Below, one piece after another: positions 1-10,300 of a DNA stretch of 21,085 bases (positions within the stretch are counted from its first letter, which is position 1; each line of letters opens with the position of its first letter). Source of the stretch: DATESZ01 sp035283845 (GTDB taxonomy: Bacteria > Desulfobacterota > Syntrophia > Syntrophales > JACQWR01); contig DATESZ010000181.1 in assembly GCA_035283845.1 (NCBI GenBank), positions 1-21,085 on the forward strand, given 5' to 3'. A model generated the notes under the pieces. That model made no database searches and was not told the DNA's origin. It saw only the letters and a list, made by a program, of their open reading frames with translations. The translations under genes and the position numbers were made by a program.

Positions 1-2637
1 TTCAACAGTACCCAGGGAAAAAGGGATGTAGAGGGAGGCTCTCTCTTCATCATTACTCTTTTCATCTGTCCCGGCCGTCAAAAGCCTCTGGCCCCAGATG
101 CAGAAAAACTGGAAGCAGGAATCGATGAGACCTGGATAGAGAGGAAACTCCCCGTATGGCCCAAGCGAATCAGGCGCCTGCAGGAGGCAGAAGGCCTCTT
201 TCCCCTGTCTCCATATTTTTCGAATCCACTGAAAGGAAGTGCCGAGATGGTGGCCGGCGTCTGCGATCTCACCGTAAAAGGCCGAGGCATCAACGGCTGC
301 CCACGAAGTAAGTGCTGGGCGCTGAGTGCTCAGCACTGCCGGAAGCCCTTCCGGAATCCTGATTTTGCCGGAGACGTGAAGATTCCATTCTGCTTGGCCT
401 CCCTTTTCTGCCGACAGGCTCATCACATGGAAGGAGAAAAGCTCCCCCGACTCCGGGGAAATAATGGTCTGGACCATCGAAGAATCTCCTGACCCGAGGG
501 TCAGGGGCTGCTCCATAAGCACTTCCTCGAGAATGACCGGTCCCCGGTGCAGTGCCTCTTGGACTGCCTGCAATACCAGGGCAAGATAGGACGCCCCGGC
601 TACCACAATGGCGCCGAATAACTGATGATCCTCAAGAAAGGCGGGGAAAGCCCGGCCAAAAGAAGTTTCAAAGCGTATCTCGCGGGAAAGGGGAAGGTGC
701 AGTCGTCGGCCCGGCAAAGGATGAAAAATGCCGGATTCTGCAATTATTTTGGCTTGCTCCACCCAAAAGCGCTCCCTTAGGAAAGGATAGGTCGGTAGCG
801 CTACTTTTTTATAGGGTTGTCCGTGATAAAAATCATGCCAATCGATCCGCGCGCCGCCTGCATATTGTGCGGCCAACCGCTCAAGTCCTTGACGCTGCTT
901 CTTACCATGGGCAGCAAAATCGCGAGGAACAATCTTTTTCTCCATTGCAGCAACGGCAACAGGTTTTACGGACAGCCATACGCCGAGAGAGGCAATATCT
1001 TTTTGATCCATGCGCAATGCGGCAAGCTTTTCTTGCAGTTCCTCTCTCGTGGCTGCAATGATCGCCAGTCTGCAGCCGAAGAGGGACCGGCCGGCATTTG
1101 CCGTAAAGCAGATGTCACCTATCTCCTGCTCAGGATGCACGTCCATATGCGCCTGATACCGTACCGCCAGCAGCTTCAAAGCCTCTTCGCTCTTTGCCGA
1201 CAAGGTCAGCAGATGCGCCCCTCTTTCATCGCCTTTTCTTTCCCTTTTCTCTTCCGGCGCCTCTTCCAATACGAGATGGGCATTGGTACCGCTGAATCCG
1301 AAGGCACTTACACCGGCTATCCTCCGTCCTTCCAAGGGCAGCCATTCCCTGCCTTCCGTTGCCACCTCCAGGGGCAGGTTCTGCCAGTCGATATGGGGGT
1401 TCGGATTCGTGAAATGCAGATGAGGCGGTATGTCCCGGTGCTGAAGAGCAAGTATTACCTTTATCACGCCGGCGATTCCAGCCGCCGCCTCAAGATGTCC
1501 CATGTTGGTCTTCACCGACCCGATTACCAACGGTCTATCCGGCCGCCGCCCCTTACAAAGCGAAGCGGCCAGGGCATTCACCTCGATGGGGTCGCCGAGG
1601 GGGGTACCGGTTCCGTGGGCCTCCACGTAACTCACCTGATGCGGTTCCAGGCCGCTGCCGGCAACGGCCTGACTGATCACGGCTTCCTGGGACGGACCAC
1701 TGGGGACGGTGAGTCCGCCCGACGGGCCATCCTGGTTGACTGCCGAGCCCCTGATCAAGGCCTGTACCAGGTCTCCGTCCGCCAGTGCATCGGAGAAGCG
1801 CTTCAGCACCACCACACCGCAGCCTTCTCCGCGGACATACCCGTCGGCAGTTGCGTCAAAAGTCTTGCATCGGCCGTCACGGGCCAGCATCCTGGCCTTG
1901 CTGAAATTAATGGAGGGTTCAGGGGTCAAGATAAGTCCTACACCTGCCGCCAGCGCCATGGAGCTTTCCCTGTTTCGCAGGCTTTGGCAGGCGAGATGAA
2001 GCACTACCAGCGACGAGGAACAGGCGGTATCCACTGACATGCAGGGACCGGTCAACCCCAGAAGATAGGAGAGACGTCCTGCCGCCACACTGAGTACGGT
2101 GCCGCTCACATAGTAGGCGTCGATGCCCCCTCTGCCCTGCAGACCCAGGCTGACGGAAGCATAATCAAAGGTGCTGATCCCCACGAAAACGCCCGTAGGA
2201 CTCCCGAATAACCGCTCCGCAGGCTGGTTGGCATTCTCCAGGGCCTCCCAGCTCACCTCCAGTAAAAGCCGTTGCTGCGGGTCCATGCTCACTGCCTCCC
2301 GCGGTGAAATCCCGAAGAAGTCGGCATCGAAGAGGTCCACACGTTTCAGAAAACCCCCGTGCCGGCAGTACATCTTACCGGGTGTATCGGGGTCGGGATC
2401 AAACAATGCATCGATGTCCCACCTGTCGGGGGGGACTTCCTGAATGGCATCGGCGCCGCTTTTCAACAAACGCCAGAAGGAATCCGGGTCGTCCGCCCCT
2501 CCGGGGAAACGACAGGCCATGCCGATGACCGCGATGGGTTCAGCCCTCATGAGTTCCAGCTTCGCTTCCATCTGTTGCGCGGCAAAGGCCAGCTTCACCG
2601 GCGACATATGAGATATGCGCCTTGCAAACTCGCTCAC
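1..2637 (-). CDS. Type I PKS (PKS3), AT-less KS-DH module, 3' end outside window
   Basis: The frame is open for 879 codons to the left edge. It should extend the chain handed over by PKS2 in the cytoplasm. An N-terminal coil-like docking segment (residues 11-32) precedes a ketosynthase (about 36-460) with an intact triad: Cys206 in DTACSSS, His341 in EAHGTGT and His381 in NMGHLEAAAG. The KS-to-AT linker (about 475-540) is followed after only some 60 residues by the post-AT linker (GARIDW, then LPTYPF at 614-619), so no acyltransferase domain is present. A dehydratase follows (from about 640), with His671, the HLGTSF motif near 798 and Asp839 in LYPGLID; the proline of HxxxGxxxxP is Ala680. 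The GTG start directly follows the PKS2 stop codon and has a good ribosome binding site. KR, ACP or further modules probably lie beyond the edge. Family assignment is certain; the module's full content is unknown. Confidence 0.95.
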   Translation of the reverse strand, partial: MSEFARRISHMSPVKLAFAAQQMEAKLELMRAEPIAVIGMACRFPGGADDPDSFWRLLKSGADAIQEVPPDRWDIDALFDPDPDTPGKMYCRHGGFLKRVDLFDADFFGISPREAVSMDPQQRLLLEVSWEALENANQPAERLFGSPTGVFVGISTFDYASVSLGLQGRGGIDAYYVSGTVLSVAAGRLSYLLGLTGPCMSVDTACSSSLVVLHLACQSLRNRESSMALAAGVGLILTPEPSINFSKARMLARDGRCKTFDATADGYVRGEGCGVVVLKRFSDALADGDLVQALIRGSAVNQDGPSGGLTVPSGPSQEAVISQAVAGSGLEPHQVSYVEAHGTGTPLGDPIEVNALAASLCKGRRPDRPLVIGSVKTNMGHLEAAAGIAGVIKVILALQHRDIPPHLHFTNPNPHIDWQNLPLEVATEGREWLPLEGRRIAGVSAFGFSGTNAHLVLEEAPEEKRERKGDERGAHLLTLSAKSEEALKLLAVRYQAHMDVHPEQEIGDICFTANAGRSLFGCRLAIIAATREELQEKLAALRMDQKDIASLGVWLSVKPVAVAAMEKKIVPRDFAAHGKKQRQGLERLAAQYAGGARIDWHDFYHGQPYKKVALPTYPFLRERFWVEQAKIIAESGIFHPLPGRRLHLPLSREIRFETSFGRAFPAFLEDHQLFGAIVVAGASYLALVLQAVQEALHRGPVILEEVLMEQPLTLGSGDSSMVQTIISPESGELFSFHVMSLSAEKGGQAEWNLHVSGKIRIPEGLPAVLSTQRPALTSWAAVDASAFYGEIADAGHHLGTSFQWIRKIWRQGKEAFCLLQAPDSLGPYGEFPLYPGLIDSCFQFFCIWGQRLLTAGTDEKSNDEERASLYIPFSLGTVE

Positions 2638-5600
2638 TTAAAGAACCCCCTTGGAACTCTTTACCTTCTTGCCTGTTAACCTGGCATTGAGTTCTTGTTC
2701 CGACATCTCTTCCAATTCCGACAGCAATGAATCAACCTCGTCATCTCTCCTCTCAGAGACCTCTGCCCATTCATTTGGGGTCTGAAAAAAGAGGGGGGAC
2801 AGCGCTTCTCCCGTGAGATGATTGACCAGGGCCTCCACCGTAGGGTAGTCGAAGAGGAGGGTCGACCGGAGTGAAACACCCAGTTCTGCCTCCAGGCGGT
2901 TCTTCACATCTAACGCCATGAGCGAGTCCAGACCGAGATCGAACAATCTTTGCCGGTATCCCAGTTGATCCGCCGATTTCATGCCCAAAGTGGCAGCAAC
3001 GCGGGAACGCACATAGTTAAACAGGCCCGCCCGCCTTTCAGCGGCAGGCGCGCCCTTGAGCCATTCAGCGAAATCGGATTTCTTCTCCCCCCCATCGGGC
3101 GCTCCGGCGATAATACGGAAAAAAGGCGGCGCTCCCTTTGCGTAGTGATATGCCAGGTATTCGCTCCAATCCATTGCCAACACACAGGCCTGCGTTGTAT
3201 CCTGTTTCAGCAATTCACCAAGTATTTCCAATCCCCGTTCCGGTGCGATGGCTCCCATACCATGCCCGGTCATTCTCTCTCCGCAAGGGCTCTCCACCTC
3301 CGCGGCCATGCCCGCATCAGCCCAGGGGCCCCAATTGATGGAGAGCCCGGGCAGTCCCTTTCTCCGCCTTTCATGGACAAGGGCATCCATGAAGGCATTC
3401 GCCGCCGCATAATTGGCCTGACCGCCGGAACCGATGATGGAGGCCGCTGAAGAAAAACAAACAAAAAAATCGAGATATTTGTTTGCCGTCGCTTTATGGA
3501 GGTTCCAGCTCCCCAGCACTTTCGGCGCCATCACCTTCCTGAACCGGCCGGCATCCTGCCTGATCAGCACCCCATCGTCAATGACTCCTGCCGCGTGCAC
3601 AATACCGCACAGGGGCGGCATGGCGCCTTCGATCTCTCTCATCAGACCCTTTACCGCCGCCGGATCCGCCACATCGGCGCTGAGAACGAGGACCCTGCAT
3701 CCCCTCTGCTCGATCCGCCTGATCCTTGCTAGCGCCGGCTCTGCGGCTTTGTTGCGGCCGCAGAGGATCAGGTTCCGCGCCCCTTGCTCCCCCATCCATT
3801 GAGCAACCGCAAGCCCCAAGCCGCCCAGGCCGCCCGTGATGAGATAGCTTTCGTCAGCACCGAAAAGAGGCATACCTTCTTGGCATTCCGGGAGCCTCTC
3901 CAGCCTGGCGGTATGGCGCGTCCCCCCCCGCAAGGCCACCCTGTCCTCTCCATCAGGATGCATAACCTCTTGAAGCAACATCCGGAGCGACTTCTTTTCA
4001 TCGGCAGGATCGAGATCAATGCAGCAGGTATGGAGCCCGGGATGTTCGAGGCAAAGGACACTCCCCAGGCCCCAAAGCAAAGACTGGAGGGCCGCCACCG
4101 GCACATTGCCCAGAGGCTGCGCCCCTTTGGTGACGAGCCACAGAGCCCCCGGCCCTTTGCTTTCCCGTTCTGCCATGGCGCGGACCGCATAGGCCAAGCC
4201 CCCGCAGACGGTCTCAATTTCTTTTATCCCCCGGTCATCTACATCTTCTCCGGCATCGATCCCCCAACAATAGATCATCCCCTTAAGAGGAGTTACGATT
4301 TCCTGAAAAAGCCGGCTGAAATCTCCGGGGTTTTCAGGGCTTATACAGTAATGATCGTCCCCATTGCTAACATACCGGCTCTCCTGCGAGACAAGGAGTA
4401 CCCTTTCTCCCAGCGCCCCAAGCCCCGCAGACAGCTCAGCAGCCAGGCCGGACTTATCGGCAAAGACCAGCCAGGCGCCTTTTCCCGCTTGACCTGCGGC
4501 TTCCTGCGCCGTGGATTCTCTTTCTGTACCAGGCCGCCAGAGCACGTGGTAGAGTATATCCGTTTCTTCCTTCCGTTCCCTCTGTAGGAAAATTTCTCGC
4601 CTGACCTTAACGAACTCAATACCGTCGACCTCGGCAAGGGCATCTCCCTTTTCATTGAACAGCTCCAAACTTCCTGAATGGGTGCGGGCTTCTCTCCGCG
4701 CCAAGCACCACAGGCCACAGGCGGCGAGAGGGCGTTTATAAAACCGGAAATTTCCGATCCTGAAGGGTACAACGAGATGATCATCTTCACCCTCCAGCCC
4801 CCAGAAACCGCCCAACATCTGAAAGCATGAGTCGATCAAGCCGGGATGAAGCAGATACTGGCTATCATCTTTGTACCCCAAGGGAGACGCTATCCGGCAA
4901 AGAATTTCGTCTTCACCTCGCCATATCTTTTCCGCCCACCGGAATGAAGGGCCGAACTGATAACCCGCTTTATGCATCGCTGCGTAAAATTCATCTCCTG
5001 AAAGGACGCTATCCGCCCGGGATCGAAGGCCTTCCGTATCGATGGCCGTTGGCGGTGCAATTACCTGGTCCTGCGGTAAGTTTACCGCACGCCCGGAAGA
5101 ATGGGTCATCCATGATGCATCCTTTTCCGCGTCGCCCCGCCCAAGGCTCATCAGATGGAATGAAAACGCCCCATCCTCGGCGGGATGGAGGATCAGTTGG
5201 ATCACCCTCTCTCCCCTGTCCGGAATGATCAAGGGTCGAGAAAAGACCATTTCTCCGATTCTGCATTGCTCCTTTCCCGACGCCTCTTCGACTGCGGACA
5301 GTACCATCGAGACCTGCGACGCCGCAGCAACGACGATATCTCCAAGAAGTCGGTGGTCGGCAAGAAAAGCAGGAGAGCTTTTAGTGAAGCGGTTCTCGAA
5401 GCGCACTTCCCGGGAAAAAGGCAAATGCAACCTTTCTCCAAGGTGAATTTTCTTCTTGCCCTGAGGGGTTCCGGTGGGACTGCCCTCCACCCAGTAACGC
5501 TGCCCCTGGAAGGGGTAGGTTGGCAAGGCTACTTTCTTGCCGCCCCTTCCTTGGTAAAATTCGTCCCACCCGATTGCATGACCTTTTACATAACTTCTGC

Positions 5601-7359
5601 CCAATTCAGCCATCTCTTCGCCGGGATCGCCGCGGGAAAACATATCCGGACCAACCGAAGAAGCGCCTCTTGAACCTCCCGGATCATTTCCCCCATACAA
5701 ACCTGGGCATGTTTTGCCTTCACGGTGGGCAACAAGCTTCTCCCGCAATTCATTCTTAGTTGCCGCAACAATCGCCATCCTTTTGCTAAAATGGGACCGG
5801 CCAGTATTGGCGCTATAACAGATATCGCCTATCTCCTGATCCGGATGCGCTGCTATATGTTCTTCATACCGCCGGGCAAGACTAAGCAAAGCCCCTTCAC
5901 TCTTTGCCGACAGCGCCAGGATATGCAACGGACTTGTCTCGCAACGTTTCTCCGCTGTCTTCTCAGTAGCCTCTTCCAGCACGATGTGGGCGTTCGTCCC
6001 ACTGAAGCCGAAGGAGCTTACGCCGGCTAGCCTACGCCCCTCCACAGCCAGCCATGGACTGTTCTTTGCGGCCACTTCTATGGGTATGCTCTGCCAGTCG
6101 ATACGGGGGCTCGGCATCCGGAAATGCAGGTGGGGCGGTATCTCTTTGTGCTGAAGCGACAGTATTACCTTGATCACGCCGGCGATTCCGGCCGCAGCCT
6201 CGAGATGCCCTATATTGGTCTTTACCGATCCGATCACAAGAGGCTGATCCGGTATCCGTCCTTTGCAGAGCGAAGCCGCCAGCGCGTTCACTTCTATCGG
6301 ATCGCCGAGGGAGGTGCCCGTGCCATGGGCCTCGACGTAACCGAGCTGTCGTGGTTCGACCTTGGCATTCCTGGTCGCCTGGATGATGAGTTCTTCTTGT
6401 GCGCGCTCGTTCGGAACAGTCAGTCCGCTGCTTGCGCCATCATGGTTGACAGCGGATCCCCTGATCAACGCCAGAATGGCATCTCTGTCCCGGATAGCAT
6501 CTGAGATGCGCTTCAACACTATCATGCCGCAGCCTTCACCGCGAGAAAAGCCGTCAGCCGCCGCGTCAAAGGTCTTGCAACGTCCGTCCGGAGCAAGCAC
6601 ATGCGCCCTTGACAGAAAGATCGTGACCTCCGGCGAAATAATCAGATGCACCCCGCCGGCAAGTGCGAGATCGCAGTCCCTCACCCGCAGACTCTGGCAC
6701 GCCTGATGTACGGCAACCAGCGAAGACGAGCAGGCGGTGTCAATGGCCATATTCGGCCCCTGCAATCCCAGTACGTACGCCGTCCTTCCGGCGGCGAAGC
6801 AGAAGAGATTGCCCGTACCATCGTAAGTATCGATCTTCGACATGTCTCCGCCGTGGAGTTTCAACTGCCCATAATCGTTCTGTCCTATGCCGAGAAAAAC
6901 CCCCGCCTTCGACCCTGCCAGACTCGCCGGCACGATTCCGGCATGTTCAAGGGCCTCCCAGCTTACTTCCAGAACGAGACGGTGCTGGGGATCCATGCAA
7001 GCCGCCTCTCTCGGAGAAATGCCGAAAAATGGCGCGTCGAACCTGTCTATCCTGTCCAGGAACCCGCCGTGCCGGATGTACATCTTTCCCGGTGCATCAG
7101 GATCGGAATCGTAATAAGCATCAATATCCCATCTGTCCCCTGGCAGACCGGTAATCGCATCAATTCCCTTCATTAATAACTGCCAAAATAATGCCGGATT
7201 ATCCGCCCCACCGGGGAACCGGCAGCCCATGCCGATCACAGCAATTGGTTCAGTCTTTGCCCGCTCCATAGCGTCGAGCCTCGCCTGGAGGTCATCGATA
7301 GCGTGCAGCGCCCTTTTTAAGGGGGAGTCGGTTTGCTTATTTTCCGGTCCCTGGCTCAT
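2638..7359 (-). CDS. Type I PKS (PKS2), KS-DH-KR-ACP module lacking an AT
   Basis: A 1573-residue single module predicted to add one C2 unit and process it to a 2-enoyl thioester. Order: N-terminal docking coil (11-34); KS (37-465) with Cys210, His345 and His385; KS-to-AT linker (475-558); post-AT linker (LPTYPF at 612-617); DH (about 640-920) with His669, FGPSF at 802-806 and Asp843; KR structural subdomain (935-1155); KR with TGGLGGLG (1175-1182), Ser1304, Tyr1317 and an IDD motif at 1260-1262 (B-type-like); ACP with GLDSL (Ser1479); acidic C-terminal docking tail (1540-1573). No AT and no enoylreductase are present. The position-10 proline of the DH HxxxGxxxxP motif is Ala678. The ATG lies 3 bases after the PKS1 stop, consistent with coupled translation. 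An AT must act in trans, from PKS1 or from a discrete enzyme not seen here. The domain calls are firm. Confidence 0.97.
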   Translation of the reverse strand: MSQGPENKQTDSPLKRALHAIDDLQARLDAMERAKTEPIAVIGMGCRFPGGADNPALFWQLLMKGIDAITGLPGDRWDIDAYYDSDPDAPGKMYIRHGGFLDRIDRFDAPFFGISPREAACMDPQHRLVLEVSWEALEHAGIVPASLAGSKAGVFLGIGQNDYGQLKLHGGDMSKIDTYDGTGNLFCFAAGRTAYVLGLQGPNMAIDTACSSSLVAVHQACQSLRVRDCDLALAGGVHLIISPEVTIFLSRAHVLAPDGRCKTFDAAADGFSRGEGCGMIVLKRISDAIRDRDAILALIRGSAVNHDGASSGLTVPNERAQEELIIQATRNAKVEPRQLGYVEAHGTGTSLGDPIEVNALAASLCKGRIPDQPLVIGSVKTNIGHLEAAAGIAGVIKVILSLQHKEIPPHLHFRMPSPRIDWQSIPIEVAAKNSPWLAVEGRRLAGVSSFGFSGTNAHIVLEEATEKTAEKRCETSPLHILALSAKSEGALLSLARRYEEHIAAHPDQEIGDICYSANTGRSHFSKRMAIVAATKNELREKLVAHREGKTCPGLYGGNDPGGSRGASSVGPDMFSRGDPGEEMAELGRSYVKGHAIGWDEFYQGRGGKKVALPTYPFQGQRYWVEGSPTGTPQGKKKIHLGERLHLPFSREVRFENRFTKSSPAFLADHRLLGDIVVAAASQVSMVLSAVEEASGKEQCRIGEMVFSRPLIIPDRGERVIQLILHPAEDGAFSFHLMSLGRGDAEKDASWMTHSSGRAVNLPQDQVIAPPTAIDTEGLRSRADSVLSGDEFYAAMHKAGYQFGPSFRWAEKIWRGEDEILCRIASPLGYKDDSQYLLHPGLIDSCFQMLGGFWGLEGEDDHLVVPFRIGNFRFYKRPLAACGLWCLARREARTHSGSLELFNEKGDALAEVDGIEFVKVRREIFLQRERKEETDILYHVLWRPGTERESTAQEAAGQAGKGAWLVFADKSGLAAELSAGLGALGERVLLVSQESRYVSNGDDHYCISPENPGDFSRLFQEIVTPLKGMIYCWGIDAGEDVDDRGIKEIETVCGGLAYAVRAMAERESKGPGALWLVTKGAQPLGNVPVAALQSLLWGLGSVLCLEHPGLHTCCIDLDPADEKKSLRMLLQEVMHPDGEDRVALRGGTRHTARLERLPECQEGMPLFGADESYLITGGLGGLGLAVAQWMGEQGARNLILCGRNKAAEPALARIRRIEQRGCRVLVLSADVADPAAVKGLMREIEGAMPPLCGIVHAAGVIDDGVLIRQDAGRFRKVMAPKVLGSWNLHKATANKYLDFFVCFSSAASIIGSGGQANYAAANAFMDALVHERRRKGLPGLSINWGPWADAGMAAEVESPCGERMTGHGMGAIAPERGLEILGELLKQDTTQACVLAMDWSEYLAYHYAKGAPPFFRIIAGAPDGGEKKSDFAEWLKGAPAAERRAGLFNYVRSRVAATLGMKSADQLGYRQRLFDLGLDSLMALDVKNRLEAELGVSLRSTLLFDYPTVEALVNHLTGEALSPLFFQTPNEWAEVSERRDDEVDSLLSELEEMSEQELNARLTGKKVKSSKGVL
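2646..2652 (-). promoter_or_regulatory. Ribosome binding site fixing the GTG start of PKS3
   Basis: On the minus strand AAGGGGG lies 8 bases upstream of the GTG at 2637-2635, inside the last codons of PKS2. The TAA of PKS2 and this GTG are directly adjacent, which suggests translational coupling. The downstream residues (FARRISHMSPVKLAF) resemble the N-terminal docking segment of PKS2, which supports this start over the ATG ten codons further in. Confidence 0.7.
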
Positions 7360-7362
7360 TCC

Positions 7363-10300
7363 TCAATACCCCAGTTGTTCCAGTTTTTCGAGCAAGACCG
7401 CTTCGGCTTCTTTTTCGGACAATTCGTCGAGATTTACGGGCTCAGTCTCATTTTCACCCTTTCCCGTTTTATCAGACGCCTGCGCGCACTCATCCGTCGT
7501 CAAATCATGGACAGACCCGAACAAAGGGTTGACAACTTCGTCGTGTAAATACTCGACAAGCGAATCCACCGTGGGGTACTTAAAGGCAATCGTTGTCGCC
7601 AGAGAGCAGGTGAGTTCCTTCTGCAGGATATTCCTCATTTCCATCGACGTCAGAGAATCCATCCCCATCTGAAAAAAACCCTGATGAGTGTCCACGGCGG
7701 TCGCTGAGTTCAGTCCCAATACACGGGCGACTATCACTCGGATGTGGTCCCTTAAAATATCCTTCCGTTGGTCATTCCGGGCCGCTTTCAATTTACGGCT
7801 GAAGCTTTCCTGCTCATGCTTACGACTCCCTGCACGCTCCGGTATCAGATCAAAAAAAGCCGGCCGGTTATTCTCCGAAAACTGCCGGAAGAACCTTGGC
7901 CAATCCATACGCATCACAACAACTTGCGGAGTATCTGCGCCGAGCAACTTCTGGAAAACCGCCAACGCGCTCTTCTGCGCAAGGGTATCGAGTCCCTGAA
8001 CAGCCCACTGAGTCTTGCGCCGGTCGCTGATGCCTCCGGCCATGCCCGTACCTGTCCAGGGCCCCCAGTCTATGCTGAGCACTCGCAAGCCGATAGCACG
8101 GCGGTAATGGGCCAGGGCATCCAGGAAAGCGTTCGCCGCCACATAGTTCGCGAGACCTGAGGAACAGACAACGCTCGTGGCTGAGGAAAAGAGTATGAAG
8201 AAATCAAGAGGCATGTCTTTTGTCAATTCATGGAGGTTCCACGACCCCGTGACTTTCGCGGCAAAGACCCTGCGGAAAAATTCCCCCTCATGCTCTGCGA
8301 GCAGTCTGTCCTCAAAAACACCGGCGGCATGGACAACTCCCTTCAGCGGCAGTTTCGAATTTGCCGTGACCGTCAATATTGCCTCCACCTCTTCTTTTTT
8401 TGACACATCGGCCCGTGCCATAACGATGTTCGCGCCGGCCTCTTCAAGCTCCCTTATTGCCTTGGCGGCAGGACTATCCGCGGCGGGATTTCCGCCGCGG
8501 CTGAGAAGCACCAAGTGTCTTGCGCCCTCCGCTACCATCCAACCTGCGATCTGAAGACCGATCCCTCCTATCCCCCCGGTGATAAGGTACGTGCCGTCGG
8601 GGCTGAGGACGGGCGAGGCAAAATCGGCGGCATCGCTCCTTCCGATTGGAACTATTCTCGCTGCATAGCGGGTTTTGTTGCGAAGGGCGATCTGATCCTC
8701 CCTCTTTCCATAGATGATCTCCTCTAAAAGATGTTGCGCCACATCAGCCTCTTTATCGATATCAATCCTGATACAATTGAATTCAGGATGTTCAGAGGCA
8801 ATGACCTCCGCCAATCCCCAAAGGGGCGCCTGGAAAAGACCCGAGGGCGGCACTTCCGTAACATCCGCGGGGACGGCATTCCTGGTTACCAGCCAGAGAG
8901 AGGGCGGCGAAAAATGAGAGACGACCAGGGTTTGCACTAGATGCAGCAGGCCAGTACAGAGGCGCAGGGCCGGCAACTCCGTTTCACCGCCCGTAAGTTC
9001 TCCGGCCTCCGGCGCATCAAGGCCCCAGAGATAGATGATTCCGTGCAATCCCGGCTTCCCTTCAAACGCATCATGGAAAAGCCGATGAAAACTCTCTCTT
9101 TTCGCCGGGTTGACCGCGAATTCCTCGTCTGACTTTTTTGCAAACTCCGCTCCGGGAAAAACCAGGGTCACAATATCGCCCCGCTGTCGCAGCAAGTGAG
9201 ACAACTCCGCTCCCATCCCGGAGTAGTCGGCACAAATCAACCAATGTAGCGGTTCCGATGCGCTGCACTGTTTCTCTACCGGCGAAGTCTGCCCAATAAT
9301 CACGGCCTGTTCGAAGAGATTCTCTTCCCGCCGTGGTGAAATCACTGCTGTTTCAGCAAAGCCATTTTCTTTCAATAACTTCTCCCAGGCAGCGGCTGCC
9401 AGCAGCGGATGGTCAGGCCTGATGTCATGGTCCCGAAACTTCCACCATCCGTCGAGAAGACCGAATATCAGATCTATCCAACGCCGGCGTTCCGTCCCCT
9501 CGACCAGCACAAGCATTCCCCCCGGCGAAATGAGCCGACTAACCTGCTTCAGGGTATTGCGCAGATCCTCTGTCGCATGCAGTACATTCCCCGCAAGGAT
9601 GATGTCATACGCATGGGGCCGGAAGCCCTGTCCGATGGGATCCTTTTCTATGTCGAGCAGTCGATACTGCATGCCGGGATATGTTGAAAATCTCTCCCTT
9701 CCCTTGGTCAGAAAAAGCGTCGAGACATCGGTAAAGACATATTCAACCTGCTTTCCCCTGAGGCACGGCAAAACTGCAGCGGTCGCACCTCCCGTGCCGG
9801 CGCCAATCTCCAGAATGCGTGCAGTTTTGTCGCCTCCATGATGGTCAAGTATCGCCGACAATGCGTCTCTGGCGAGCTCGTTCATACCCCCGAAAGTCGG
9901 CGAATCATCGTAGAGCCTCGCGGCCGTCGTCAGGTCAGCTTCAGGAAAAAGCAGGTTTAGTGGATCAAGTTCGCCCCGGAGAACCACGGAGAGGCCGGAG
10001 CCGCAGCGGCCGAGGATCGTCAACTCAGCCTCTGCCTGAGGGAAACTTAACAAGAGCTCCTGCAACTGGTTGCCTGGCTTGTTTTTCTCGTAAGGCTCCG
10101 CCGTCTCCCACCCTCCTTTGTTCCGACAAAGTATGCCTCCTTCAGCCAGCGTGCCCAGGAGTCTGCTCAGCAAAGGCCGCTGCTTGTCGGCAATTCCCAA
10201 TTTCCCGGCAATATCAGCCGTAGCAAACCTGCAGTTGGACGGGAAATCCCATCCCATTTCGGCCAAAGTGGAATAGACGTAGGAAAGGCTTAAATCCTCC

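Noticed and set aside
311..340. Palindromic AGTGCTCAGCACT sequence
   Set aside because: It lies within the conserved-frame DH coding sequence of PKS3 and codes in register; no reason to treat it as a regulatory site.
817..2037. Long plus-strand open frame of 406 codons opposite PKS3
   Set aside because: It is antisense to a continuous, motif-rich KS-DH frame; its translation matches no family and is a shadow of biased codon use.
4200..4620. Possible enoylreductase between DH and KR of PKS2
   Set aside because: The region matches the KR structural subdomain; no NADPH-binding enoylreductase motif is present.
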